In this document: positions 46,844 through 56,042 of the stretch, in pieces
Numbering within the stretch: position 1 is the first letter of the stretch
Layout: each line of letters begins with the position of its first letter
From: an uncultured Lachnospiraceae bacterium
GTDB lineage: Bacteria; Bacillota; Clostridia; Lachnospirales; Lachnospiraceae
Assembly: GCA_947164865.1 (NCBI GenBank)
Contig: CAMUYA010000007.1
Span: 1-64,000 of the forward strand
Direction of reading: 5' to 3'
DNA length: 64,000 nt
The notes under the pieces: model-generated
Told to the model about the DNA's origin: nothing
Databases searched by the model: none
Seen by the model: the letters and a program-made list of their open reading frames with translations, nothing else
Made by a program: the position numbers and the translations under genes

Positions 46844-47907
46844 TAAAGATCCTTGCACTTGCAACCTGCTATAACAGAAAAGAAAAGACTGTCTCTGCGG
46901 TAAACAGACTTGTATCCGGGAACCCCGGGATCTCTTTTGATTTCATCATAGCGGATGATAACAGCACCGACGGCACCGCTCAGGCGCTCAGCGGGATCCC
47001 GGACGTGAAGGTGATGTTCGGAGACGGCAATTCCTACTACACGGGCGGAATGCGCATTGCCATGGCCGAGGCCCTCTCGCAGCTGGGGGATACAAGCGGA
47101 AAATCTGGCTCAGAAAGCTCAGCCCCCGCTAGCCACGCCTCCGATAGCCCCGCCTCCGAAAGCCCCGCCTCCGATAGCTCAGCCCCCGATAGCACTGCTC
47201 TCGTGGCTTACGATTACGTGATGCTCTTTAATGATGATGTGGAATTTTACGAGGGATCCATAGAAGGGCTGATCGGAAAAGCAGAGGATACCTTCGGAAA
47301 AGGAGCAGCCTACGATGGAATGACGCAGCAGAGAGGTACGGAAGAGGCAGCCCCGGAAAGGCCGGAAGCAACCATACTTGTGGGCCCCACCTGCGAGGCG
47401 GACGGCGTCACCTTCTCATACGGAGGAGTAAAGAGAAAATCCAACTTTAAGCCGAAGTTTTGGAGGATCAAAGCCGGAGAGGGACAGGGCTATGAGATGA
47501 TCCAAAGCTCGGCTGCGGGAAACGGCAGCGATGCGAAAAAGTTTGTCGAGGTGGATACTTTCAACGCCAACTGCGTGCTCATTCCCACGGAGCTTTTTGT
47601 AAAGACCGGAAACATGGATAAAGTGTACAATCACTCTTTGGGTGATTTTGACTACGGATATATGCTACGCAAAAAAGGCGGCAGGATATACGTATCGGAT
47701 GAATATGTGGGGATATGCCCCTTTAATTCCAATAAGGGAACCTGGGAGGATAAAAGCCTCAAAAGGAGCGAGAGATTTAAGAAAAAAGAGAGCATAAAGG
47801 GCGTGCCCTTCGGGGAGTTCTTTCACTATCTGCTCAAAAATTACAATATCCTGACGGCGATAATCTACAGCTTTTCGCCTTATGTGAGGATATTGATCGG
47901 CAGATGA
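46840..47907 (+). CDS. GT2-family glycosyltransferase with a repeat insertion
   Basis: A 355-residue GT-A enzyme: ILALATCYNRKEKTVSAV, IIADDNSTDGT and the YYTGGMRIAM motif of rhamnosyl/galactosyltransferase-like GT2s; FNDDVEFY is the metal site. Between the two halves of the donor domain (about 84-124) lies a Ser/Ala/Pro/Asp repeat encoded by a 15-bp minisatellite. The rest is colinear with the family. Translationally coupled to the DUF6020 gene. Confidence 0.85.
   Translation: MIKILALATCYNRKEKTVSAVNRLVSGNPGISFDFIIADDNSTDGTAQALSGIPDVKVMFGDGNSYYTGGMRIAMAEALSQLGDTSGKSGSESSAPASHASDSPASESPASDSSAPDSTALVAYDYVMLFNDDVEFYEGSIEGLIGKAEDTFGKGAAYDGMTQQRGTEEAAPERPEATILVGPTCEADGVTFSYGGVKRKSNFKPKFWRIKAGEGQGYEMIQSSAAGNGSDAKKFVEVDTFNANCVLIPTELFVKTGNMDKVYNHSLGDFDYGYMLRKKGGRIYVSDEYVGICPFNSNKGTWEDKSLKRSERFKKKESIKGVPFGEFFHYLLKNYNILTAIIYSFSPYVRILIGR
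47113..47199 (+). repeat. 15-bp coding minisatellite within a GT2 gene
   Basis: Units such as GCCTCCGATAGCCCC and GCCTCCGAAAGCCCC recur in frame, encoding [DE]SPAS/DSSAP blocks. It inserts about 30-40 residues into a glycosyltransferase domain without breaking the frame. Confidence 0.8.
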
Positions 47908-47994
47908 TGTTATACCTTATCGGTCGGCCTGCTGCTCGCAGCTTTCCATAAAGGGGAAGCCCTAAAAAGGGAACGCATAAATTAAACTTAAACT

Positions 47995-49203
47995 ATGAAG
48001 AACCTGAAAAAATCGGAAAAAATAATATATATTGCCTTCTTCGTGCTTACTGCGGTTTACGGAGCGGTATGCCTGTACCTTTTCTACATGCAGTCCATAC
48101 AGCCGGCAGATTATAAGAACACCTACTTTGAGGCGGATCTGCCCTACCATATCAGCATGGTGAGGGATGACGGATGGTACTACAGCCTGACGGGGCTTAT
48201 GTACCTGCTGTTTCTCAGGATAGGCGGCGGAGGAACGGCGCTCATCGCTGTATTTCTGGCGCTTGTTTCGGTGGCTACGGTGATCATAACAGAAAGATTC
48301 CTCAAGAAGATCAAAAACGTGGAATCAGGCCTTTCATGCGCGGGAGCGCTGGCGCTCAATTTTGTGATGCCTTTTTATATCAGATGGGCGGGAGAGCACA
48401 GATACATCAGCTATCAGTCGGGAAATATCTGGCACAATTCCACCTATCAGGTGATGAAGCTGTGTGCGCTTATATGCATCTATTTGTATTTCGTGTACGA
48501 AAAGAAGTACTTCAAGACGGGAGAAGAAGGGCTCAAAGTGTGGGAATACATCATATTTGCCGCAGCCCAGGCCTTGACCACCTTTGTTAAGCCCAGCTTC
48601 CTTACGGTGTTTGCTCCGGCCTTTGCCATAAAGCTCCTGAGGGATATAGCAAAGGGAAAAGCAAAATTCGTAAAGGCGGTCCTTTTCGGAATCACGGTGC
48701 TTCCATCCGTGGTAGTGATGTTCTGGCAAAACAGCGTCCTTTTCGGAAATGAAACCGGGAACGGATACAAGTTTTCATTCCTCGAGACTTTCTCCCTCCA
48801 TGCCGACCATCCCAAGGTGACCATCCTGCTCTCCCTTGCATTTCCAATAGCGGTGGCCGTTACCATGGCTGCCGGAGCCATATGGTCCAAGATAAAGACC
48901 GGCACTGTCCCTAAGCTTGAGGGCGATTACGGATTCATTCTGCTCATGACTTTTGTGGGCTTTGTACTGGCGGCAGTGCTGGCCGAGACCGGAGAGAGAG
49001 CCGGCGCGGGTAATTTCCTGTGGGGATATTCGGCAGCGCTTTTCTTCTTCTACATGACAAGCTTTGTCAACTGGATAAAGTTCCTTAAAGAGAAGAGATA
49101 CGCGGGCTTCGGTATATGCGGGGCTATATTTACATATCAGGTGATCTGTGGGATAATATTCTTTTCGAGGCTTGTGGCCGGAGAAAGCTATTTTATGAAA
49201 TGA
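47995..49203 (+). CDS. Polytopic membrane protein, paralogue of the protein at 22462
   Basis: A 402-residue membrane protein with about 10 helices. It shares GNIWHNSTY and LTTFVKPSF at matching positions with the 426-residue protein at 22462-23742. Neighbour genes suggest a role in lipid-linked glycan assembly, perhaps as polymerase or GT-C enzyme. No ribosome site is visible before the ATG, and the downstream gene overlaps it by ATGA. Confidence 0.6.
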   Translation: MKNLKKSEKIIYIAFFVLTAVYGAVCLYLFYMQSIQPADYKNTYFEADLPYHISMVRDDGWYYSLTGLMYLLFLRIGGGGTALIAVFLALVSVATVIITERFLKKIKNVESGLSCAGALALNFVMPFYIRWAGEHRYISYQSGNIWHNSTYQVMKLCALICIYLYFVYEKKYFKTGEEGLKVWEYIIFAAAQALTTFVKPSFLTVFAPAFAIKLLRDIAKGKAKFVKAVLFGITVLPSVVVMFWQNSVLFGNETGNGYKFSFLETFSLHADHPKVTILLSLAFPIAVAVTMAAGAIWSKIKTGTVPKLEGDYGFILLMTFVGFVLAAVLAETGERAGAGNFLWGYSAALFFFYMTSFVNWIKFLKEKRYAGFGICGAIFTYQVICGIIFFSRLVAGESYFMK

Positions 49204-51149
49204 AAAAACGTGAAAAAAACGAAAACAGCATAGCGAGCAAAGCGGTAAGATATCTGGGAAACGACAGGAAAAAGATAGAGAGGATAGCCCTCTTTGTGCT
49301 GGCCGATATTATATCGGTATTTTTTGCGACGGTGGGTGCGCTGTGGGTCAGATATGAATTTTCTTTCTTCGCCATTGACAGGACATTTCTTGCCAATGCG
49401 CTTAAGATGCTGCCCTTCAACATTGTCACGGTCATCGTGCTTTACGCGGTGTTTAAGCTCTATATCAGTGTGTGGAGCTATGCCAGTGCAAGCGAATTTT
49501 TAAAGATCATCCTTGCCATACTTTCAAATACCGCGCTGCAGCTGGCAGCGATCATCGTGCTGAATCTTAACGTGAAGGACAGTGAAAGCTATTTCCTTCC
49601 GAAGAGCTATCCGGTGTTCTATGCGGTGCTTCTGGGGATCGCCGCCATTATAACCAGATTCTTTTACAGGTTCTTAAGAGTGCTCAGGAACAGGCAGATC
49701 GCGCTGCGAAACGGCGAGAAGACCAGCAATGTCATGATAGTCGGCGCGGGTGCAGCCTGCAACTCCATCATGAAGGAACTGGAGAGCACCGCCATGATCT
49801 CCAAAAAGGTGAGATGCCTCATCGACGATAACCCTGGATGCAAAGGCAAGATCCTGCGCGGAGTCAAGATCATCGGCGGCCGTGAAGAGATCCCCGAGGC
49901 AGTGCAGAAATACCAGATCGATGAGATAATCATCGCAATGCCTTCCGCCAACAGGACCACGGTTAAGAAAATCGTGGAGATATGCAAAGAGACGGGTTGC
50001 AAGCTTGAGATAGTGCCCGGCATCTACCAGCTGATAAACGGTGATGTGAGCGTATCACAGCTTCGCGAAGTGGATATCGAGGACCTTCTCGGAAGAGAAT
50101 CCGTCAAGATAAATGTCGACGAAGTGGCCGATTATGTAAGGGGCAAAGTCGTGATGGTAACGGGCGGCGGAGGCTCCATAGGAAGCGAGCTCTGCAGGCA
50201 GATAGCAAAGCACGATCCAAAGCAGCTCATCATCGTCGATATATATGAGAACAACGCGTACGAGATACAGCAGGAGCTTAAGGTCAAATACCCCGGGCTC
50301 GATCTGGTCGTGCTCATAGCTTCCGTCAGAAACACCGCAAGGATCGAGCAGATCTTTGACGAGTACAGGCCGAATATCGTGTACCATGCGGCTGCTCACA
50401 AGCATGTGCCCCTCATGGAGGACAGCCCGGGAGAAGCTATCAAGAACAACGTGTTCGGAACATACAAGACAGCCTGCGCCGCGGACAAGTACGGTGTGGA
50501 CAGATTTGTGCTGGTATCCACCGACAAGGCCGTAAACCCCACCAACATAATGGGTGCTTCCAAGCGCATCTGCGAGATGATCATCCAGATGATGAACGAG
50601 GAATCAAAGACGGAATTTGTGGCTGTCAGATTCGGAAACGTGCTGGGATCCAACGGATCAGTCATCCCTCTTTTCAAAAAGCAGATCGAGCTGGGAGGCC
50701 CCGTCACTGTCACTGACCCCAACATCATCAGATATTTCATGACCATACCCGAAGCGGTATCCCTCATCCTGCAGGCAGGCGCATATGCAAAGGGCGGAGA
50801 GATATTCGTGCTGGATATGGGTGAGCCGGTCAAGATACTTGAGCTTGCCGAGAACCTGATAAAGCTCTCGGGATACCGTGTGGGCGAAGATATTGAGATA
50901 GTATTTACCGGCCTGCGCCCGGGTGAAAAGATGTACGAAGAAATGCTCATGGACGAGGAAGGCCTTAAGGGCACCGAAAACGAGCTGATCCATATAGGGA
51001 AGCCTCTGGAATTTGACAAAGCGGAATTAAAAAGAGAGCTGGAAGAGCTGGATAAGATCAGCAGGGAGACTCCCGAAAAGGTTAAGGAATACGTGAGCAG
51101 GATAGTTCCCCAGTACAGACCGGAAGGAATAAAGGATAAAAAGAATTGA
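49200..51149 (+). CDS. Membrane NDP-sugar 4,6-dehydratase (PglF/WbpM type)
   Basis: A 649-residue protein with four N-terminal helices, a CoA-binding-like domain (about 130-240) and a C-terminal extended-SDR domain: VTGGGGSIGSELC near residue 320, then PTNIMGASKR with Met (M451) replacing the usual SDR Tyr and K455, as in PglF, WbpM and CapD. These enzymes make UDP-4-keto-6-deoxy-GlcNAc. It starts at an ATG overlapping the previous stop; the next gene also overlaps by ATGA. This is the first step of the path completed by the fusion protein downstream. Confidence 0.9.
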   Translation: MKKREKNENSIASKAVRYLGNDRKKIERIALFVLADIISVFFATVGALWVRYEFSFFAIDRTFLANALKMLPFNIVTVIVLYAVFKLYISVWSYASASEFLKIILAILSNTALQLAAIIVLNLNVKDSESYFLPKSYPVFYAVLLGIAAIITRFFYRFLRVLRNRQIALRNGEKTSNVMIVGAGAACNSIMKELESTAMISKKVRCLIDDNPGCKGKILRGVKIIGGREEIPEAVQKYQIDEIIIAMPSANRTTVKKIVEICKETGCKLEIVPGIYQLINGDVSVSQLREVDIEDLLGRESVKINVDEVADYVRGKVVMVTGGGGSIGSELCRQIAKHDPKQLIIVDIYENNAYEIQQELKVKYPGLDLVVLIASVRNTARIEQIFDEYRPNIVYHAAAHKHVPLMEDSPGEAIKNNVFGTYKTACAADKYGVDRFVLVSTDKAVNPTNIMGASKRICEMIIQMMNEESKTEFVAVRFGNVLGSNGSVIPLFKKQIELGGPVTVTDPNIIRYFMTIPEAVSLILQAGAYAKGGEIFVLDMGEPVKILELAENLIKLSGYRVGEDIEIVFTGLRPGEKMYEEMLMDEEGLKGTENELIHIGKPLEFDKAELKRELEELDKISRETPEKVKEYVSRIVPQYRPEGIKDKKN

Positions 51150-53770
51150 AAAGCAGCAAAAGAACAAAAAGAATGATATTTCTTTCAGCTCTTGCCATGG
51201 GAGCTTCTTTGCTGTGCATGTATTTAAACAAACGCGAAAAGGAAGAGCTGGCGGAGGATAACGGTGATAAAAGCTTAAAGCTCTCCCCGAAGGCCACCTT
51301 CTACGAGAGAGCGGTTAAAAGAGCGATAGATGTTACGGTGGCGTTTTTCGGGCTCATCATCAGTGCCCCCATCGCACTCATCGCTTCTCTCTTTATAGTG
51401 ATCGAGGACCCGGGAAGCCCCATCTTTAAGCAAAAGAGAGTGGGTATCAACAAGTCCTACTTCAATATCCACAAGCTCCGCTCCATGAAGAAAAATACCG
51501 GGGATATCCCCACGCATCTTCTGAGTAAGGAAGCTCAGGATAATCTGATCCTCAAGACAGGAAAGTTTATCAGAAAGTATTCCGTTGATGAGATCCCTCA
51601 GTTTATCGATATCTTAAGGAACAGGATGTCCCTTGTGGGGCCCAGGCCCGCGCTGTGGAATCAGTACGATCTGATAGCGGAGAGGGACAGATACGGAGCG
51701 AATGATGTAAAGCCCGGCCTTACGGGATGGGCGCAGATAAACGGACGCGATGAGCTTGAGATACCCGTCAAGGCAAAGCTGGACGGAGAGTACGTTAAAG
51801 CCCTCAGAAAGAGCAGTCTCTCCGGATTTATGATGGACCTTAAATGCGTGATAGGGACCGTCAGCTCCGTGCTTTCATCCAAGGGAGTGGTTGAGGGCGG
51901 CACCGGCAGCAGGAAGGGAAGCGCTTCGGACGACGAAGACCTTGATGAAGAATTCCGTGACAGAGATTCCGTTTACGGATTTGGCGGGGATGAGGTCCGG
52001 CCCGACTTTAAGGCTCATAAAAAGGTATTGATCACCGGAAAAGATTCCTACATAGGAACAAGCTTTGAAGCTTATGCAAAAGCGCATTACCCCGGGAATT
52101 TCGATATAGATACCATCGATATGATAGGCGATGATTGGAGGAGCGCGGATTTTTCCGGGTATGACATCGTTTATCACGTGGCGGGAATAGCCCATGCGGA
52201 TATCGGATCCGCCACCGAGGAGACCAAAAAGCTCTATTACAGCGTCAATACCGATCTTGCTGTCGAGACCGCAAAGAAGGCCAAAGCAGAGGGCGTAAAA
52301 GAATTCATTTTTATGAGTTCGAGCATAGTGTACGGGGACTCCAAACCCTACGGAGGCGGCGGCAGAATAGATGAAGAGACAGAGCCCGCTCCCGCAAACT
52401 TCTACGGCAACAGCAAATACAGAGCTGACAGGGCATTAAGAAACCTGGCAGACGGGCAGTTTAAAGTGATCGTGCTCAGGCCTCCCATGATCTACGGAAA
52501 GGGAAGCAAGGGGAATTTTAAGATGCTCGAGGAGCTGGCGGGATACCTGCCGGTATTTCCCAATGCGCTCAACAGAAGGTCGATGCTCTATATCGGCAAT
52601 CTGTGCGAGTTCCTCTGCGGTATCATGCTCGTAGGCGAAGATGAGTATTCATCAAGAGGAAATATCTTCTTCCCGCAGAATAAAGAATACTCATGGACCT
52701 ATGATATCGTAAACCGCATTAAGCGGGCGCAGGGCAGTGGAGATATGATGCCCACAAGGATATTTAATCCGCTCATACCCTTAATATCCGGAATACCGGG
52801 GAAGATAGGCGGCATGGCGGTAAAGGCCTTCGGGAACTTTTATTATGACAGCAAAATGTCGGTTTATCCCGGCATAGATTATCAGATATACAGCCTTGAT
52901 GATTCGATACGCGAAACTGTATGCGGAGAAGTTGAAAAAAATAAAAGCGCAGACACTGCAGATAACGAAGCAGGCAGTGCAGATATCAAAGCATCCGGCA
53001 CCGACAGCGCAGAGAAGGTATGCACCTCACATCCCCTTGTCACCGTCGTCACCGTCACCTACAACAGCTCGGACACCATCGAAAAGACCATACTCTCCGT
53101 GCTTCATCAGAAATACGACAGGATAGACTACCGCATAATAGACGGTGCCTCGGAGGACGATACCGTCAGCATCGCCGAGAGCTATGCCGAAGAATTTGCG
53201 GCCAGAGGATATGGCTTTACCATAGTGAGTGAGCGCGATAAGGGCATTTACGATGCCATGAATAAGGGCATCAAAGCCGCAGAGGGTGAGCTCATAGGCT
53301 TTATAAACAGCGGCGACAGATATCTTCCGGATGCGGTGAGCACCGCGGTAAATGCCTACGAAAAGACGGGGTATGAATACTTTTTTGCAGATATAAAGCT
53401 CGTCCGTCCGAACGGAAGCTATGTGATCAAGCATTCCAAAAAGGATGTGATCGCTACCAGCAGGCACTGGAACCATCCATCATCCTTTGCGACCAAAAAG
53501 CTCTATGATGAGCTGGGCGGCTTCAAATGCAAAGGGATACATGATGATTTTGAGTTCTACTTAAGATGCCGCAGGAATATGCGAAAGATCGTGATACAGA
53601 ACAAGGTGATCGCCGAATTTGCCACGGGAGGAGCCAGCAACGAAAAGTCTCTTTCCAAGGCATTAAGAAGGATCGCCGACAGATATGAATGTTACACCGA
53701 CAATGATTTCAGCCCCCTTTATATCGCCGAATGCGTGGCGATAGAGGCTGCCAAGGCAATAATGATATGA
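51146..53770 (+). CDS. Trifunctional fusion: phosphoglycosyl transferase, SDR reductase, GT2
   Basis: An 874-residue protein in three parts. Residues about 12-28 are a hydrophobic helix. Residues about 50-250 are a monotopic PGT: KRAIDVTVAFFGLI, Asp-Glu dyad D148-E149 (YSVDEIPQ), MSLVGPRPA and KPGLTGWAQING. Residues about 290-600 are an extended SDR: LITGKDSYIG, Y420-xxx-K424 (YGNSK) and NRRSMLYIGN (476-485), the pattern of WbpV-like UDP-4-keto-sugar reductases. Residues about 629-874 are a GT2 (TVVTVTYNSS, SERDKGIYDAMNKGI, NSGD 721-724 at the metal site). Acidic and Ala/Asp-rich linkers (252-282, 598-628) separate them. It could reduce the dehydratase product, load it on polyprenyl phosphate and add the second sugar. 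Confidence 0.92.
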   Translation: MKSSKRTKRMIFLSALAMGASLLCMYLNKREKEELAEDNGDKSLKLSPKATFYERAVKRAIDVTVAFFGLIISAPIALIASLFIVIEDPGSPIFKQKRVGINKSYFNIHKLRSMKKNTGDIPTHLLSKEAQDNLILKTGKFIRKYSVDEIPQFIDILRNRMSLVGPRPALWNQYDLIAERDRYGANDVKPGLTGWAQINGRDELEIPVKAKLDGEYVKALRKSSLSGFMMDLKCVIGTVSSVLSSKGVVEGGTGSRKGSASDDEDLDEEFRDRDSVYGFGGDEVRPDFKAHKKVLITGKDSYIGTSFEAYAKAHYPGNFDIDTIDMIGDDWRSADFSGYDIVYHVAGIAHADIGSATEETKKLYYSVNTDLAVETAKKAKAEGVKEFIFMSSSIVYGDSKPYGGGGRIDEETEPAPANFYGNSKYRADRALRNLADGQFKVIVLRPPMIYGKGSKGNFKMLEELAGYLPVFPNALNRRSMLYIGNLCEFLCGIMLVGEDEYSSRGNIFFPQNKEYSWTYDIVNRIKRAQGSGDMMPTRIFNPLIPLISGIPGKIGGMAVKAFGNFYYDSKMSVYPGIDYQIYSLDDSIRETVCGEVEKNKSADTADNEAGSADIKASGTDSAEKVCTSHPLVTVVTVTYNSSDTIEKTILSVLHQKYDRIDYRIIDGASEDDTVSIAESYAEEFAARGYGFTIVSERDKGIYDAMNKGIKAAEGELIGFINSGDRYLPDAVSTAVNAYEKTGYEYFFADIKLVRPNGSYVIKHSKKDVIATSRHWNHPSSFATKKLYDELGGFKCKGIHDDFEFYLRCRRNMRKIVIQNKVIAEFATGGASNEKSLSKALRRIADRYECYTDNDFSPLYIAECVAIEAAKAIMI

Positions 53771-54948
53771 GGATTGGAATCGATCTGCTCTGGGTGAGAG
53801 TGGGAATATGCGGCGGAACGGAATCATTTATCAGAAACCTCATGGAGGGGTTTGCCGAATATGATGCCGATAACGAATACATATTATTCGCCGCATCCGA
53901 CAATGCGGAAACCTTCAGGGAGCTTTCCCGCAGGAACAAACGCATAAGGATCCTTAAATGCCCCACAGAGAGCAAAAGCAGAATAAAGCGGATAGCATGG
54001 GAAAATACAAAGCTTGACGATACCGCAAAGGCTGAGGGGATAGACGTGATGTTCATCCCCGTATACAGCATGCCAAGGGTCAAGAGGAAAAACGGTATTC
54101 CCTATGTGGTGACTATACATGATATCCAGGGGCTCCACTACCCTGAATATTTTTCTGCCCTGAGGCTGCACTTCCTTAAGAAAAAGTGGGATTATTCCAC
54201 CGGGAATGCAAAGGCTGTGGTTACCATTTCGGAATATGTAAAAAAAGATCTCATAGAGCACTATCCGAATGCAAAGGGAAGGACCATTGTTATCCCCGAC
54301 CCCGTGATCCTTGATATGACTGATACGGGAGAAGATAATATCGCAAAATTCGGCATAAAGCCTTATGAATATTTCTACTGCGTAAGCTCAATGCTGCCCC
54401 ACAAGAACCTGGCCACGCTTCTAAGGACGATGACTTATCGGAAAAAACATGTGATGAGCCGTAAGAATCTTGCGGAAAATCTATCGGAAAATGCAGCGGA
54501 ATACAACGAAAAACTTGTCCTGAGCGGAGTGGGTGGCGCAGGAAGCCCCGAGCGGAAAAAGCTTGATGAAATGATAGAGCAGCTGGGCATCGGCGATAAT
54601 GTGATCATAACAGGATTTGTGAGCGATAAAGAGAGAAACTCTCTTTATAAGTATTGCAGGGCATTTCTGTTTCCCAGCGTGTTTGAAGGCTTCGGTATGC
54701 CACCGGTGGAAGCGCTTATGGCGGGGCGCCCGGTTATAACCACAAGCTTTGAAGCCATCAGGGAAGTTACAAAGGATAAAGCGATATATGTAAAAGATTC
54801 CTTTGATGAAAAGGAATGGTCCCAAAAGATAGACAGCCTGCAGGGAAATAGCGGTGCCGAAGATGTGGAGGCCGCAAGCTTTCCCGAATACAGCATAAAA
54901 GAAGTGGCAGAGAAATATATACAAGCCTTCGCTGCCGCAATCAAGTAA
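53767..54948 (+). CDS. GT4-family glycosyltransferase
   Basis: A 393-residue GT-B enzyme beginning MRIGIDLLWVRVGICGG, like mannosyltransferases of clostridial glycan loci. HDIQGLHYPEYFSALR, the VSSMLPHKNL motif and FPSVFEGFGMPPVEALMAG are present. The ATG at 53767 overlaps the stop of the fusion gene. It probably adds the third sugar after the fusion protein. Confidence 0.9.
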   Translation: MRIGIDLLWVRVGICGGTESFIRNLMEGFAEYDADNEYILFAASDNAETFRELSRRNKRIRILKCPTESKSRIKRIAWENTKLDDTAKAEGIDVMFIPVYSMPRVKRKNGIPYVVTIHDIQGLHYPEYFSALRLHFLKKKWDYSTGNAKAVVTISEYVKKDLIEHYPNAKGRTIVIPDPVILDMTDTGEDNIAKFGIKPYEYFYCVSSMLPHKNLATLLRTMTYRKKHVMSRKNLAENLSENAAEYNEKLVLSGVGGAGSPERKKLDEMIEQLGIGDNVIITGFVSDKERNSLYKYCRAFLFPSVFEGFGMPPVEALMAGRPVITTSFEAIREVTKDKAIYVKDSFDEKEWSQKIDSLQGNSGAEDVEAASFPEYSIKEVAEKYIQAFAAAIK

Positions 54949-55030
54949 GCATATAAAAGCATAAAAAGCATTAGAATGAGCTTTATAATCAGCATAATAA
55001 GAAGCATATAAATAAGCATATAAAAAGCTT
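54949..55030 (+). repeat. AT-rich degenerate tandem repeat
   Basis: About seven units of AGCATAtAAAA-type sequence with 10-15-nt spacing fill the gap between two GT genes. No promoter or hairpin terminator stands out. Confidence 0.55.
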
Positions 55031-55073
55031 ATAAACAGGCATCGGAAAGATCAGAAGATTTGAGCGTGGTAAT

Positions 55074-56042
55074 ATGTACACAAAAATATCCGTAGTGCTG
55101 GCTTCGTACAACGGGGAAAGGTTCATAGAAGAGCAGCTTGAGAGCATCGCTTCCCAGAGCACACCTCCGGACGAAGTCATCATAAAAGATGATGCATCAA
55201 CCGACAGCACAGCGCAGAAAGTGCGGGATTTTATCGAAAAGAATTCCCTCCCCGGATGGCGCATCGAAGTAAACAGCGAAAACCGCGGATGGAAAAGGGG
55301 CTTCAGGGATCTTATAGAGGAGGCTTCGGGAGATCTGATATTTCTGTCCGATCAGGATGATATATGGAAGCCGGATAAGATAAAGCACATGCGAAAAGCC
55401 ATGGAGAGCGATCCCCGGATAATGGTGCTGTCGTCCAATTATGAGCCGCTTTATATGTCGCCCTCCGCGCCGCGGATGAACAGGTTTTACACGGATCCCT
55501 ACGGCTCGGACCACATTGAGAAGGTGAAGATGGACCGGCTCTGGCTCGAGACCAGGCGCTCGGGGGCTGCCATGTGCCTTAACAGCGGGGTGAAAGAGTT
55601 CTTTCTTTCAAGCTGGAGCGAAGGCTTTGCCCACGACAGGCTCCTTCAGGGAATAGGAACGGCTCTCGGTGGATTTTACATCCTTAACGAAGTGCTGTCC
55701 CTTCACCGGGTACATGATTCCAACAACACCCCCTCCAATGAGCATGCGCGCAAAGTGAGGATGGGGATCTTAAAGGAGTATGTTGAGATCTCGGAAAGAA
55801 TACTTTCGCTTGATCCGGAGCAGATAAAAGATCCCGGGGCAAATATATCCCCACAGGATGAATTCGTTAAAAATATAGATCTGATGAATAAAATGAACCG
55901 CTTCTGGAAAAGAAGGACAGAGGCCATGAAATCGGGAAATCCCTTCAGGTTTGCCGGCCTTGTGGGAAGCCTGGGCCTTTATCCCAAGCCATCATCCTTC
56001 GGAGCGGATGTGATAAGTACATGTAAAGGGAGAAAAGAATGA
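55074..56042 (+). CDS. GT2-family glycosyltransferase (rhamnosyltransferase-like)
   Basis: A 322-residue GT-A enzyme: ISVVLASYNGERFIEEQLESI, KDDASTDST and metal site LSDQDDIWKPDK, typical of clostridial rhamnosyltransferase-like GT2s. It overlaps the next gene by ATGA, tying glycan synthesis to a cell-wall hydrolase. Confidence 0.9.
   Translation: MYTKISVVLASYNGERFIEEQLESIASQSTPPDEVIIKDDASTDSTAQKVRDFIEKNSLPGWRIEVNSENRGWKRGFRDLIEEASGDLIFLSDQDDIWKPDKIKHMRKAMESDPRIMVLSSNYEPLYMSPSAPRMNRFYTDPYGSDHIEKVKMDRLWLETRRSGAAMCLNSGVKEFFLSSWSEGFAHDRLLQGIGTALGGFYILNEVLSLHRVHDSNNTPSNEHARKVRMGILKEYVEISERILSLDPEQIKDPGANISPQDEFVKNIDLMNKMNRFWKRRTEAMKSGNPFRFAGLVGSLGLYPKPSSFGADVISTCKGRKE

Noticed and set aside
47113..47199. 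Frameshift or assembly error in the 46840 GT2
   Set aside because: The repeat is a whole number of codons and the conserved domain continues in frame on both sides.
54949..55073. Promoter between the 53767 and 55074 GT genes
   Set aside because: AT-rich repeats give many TATAAT-like words but no paired -35 at proper spacing.
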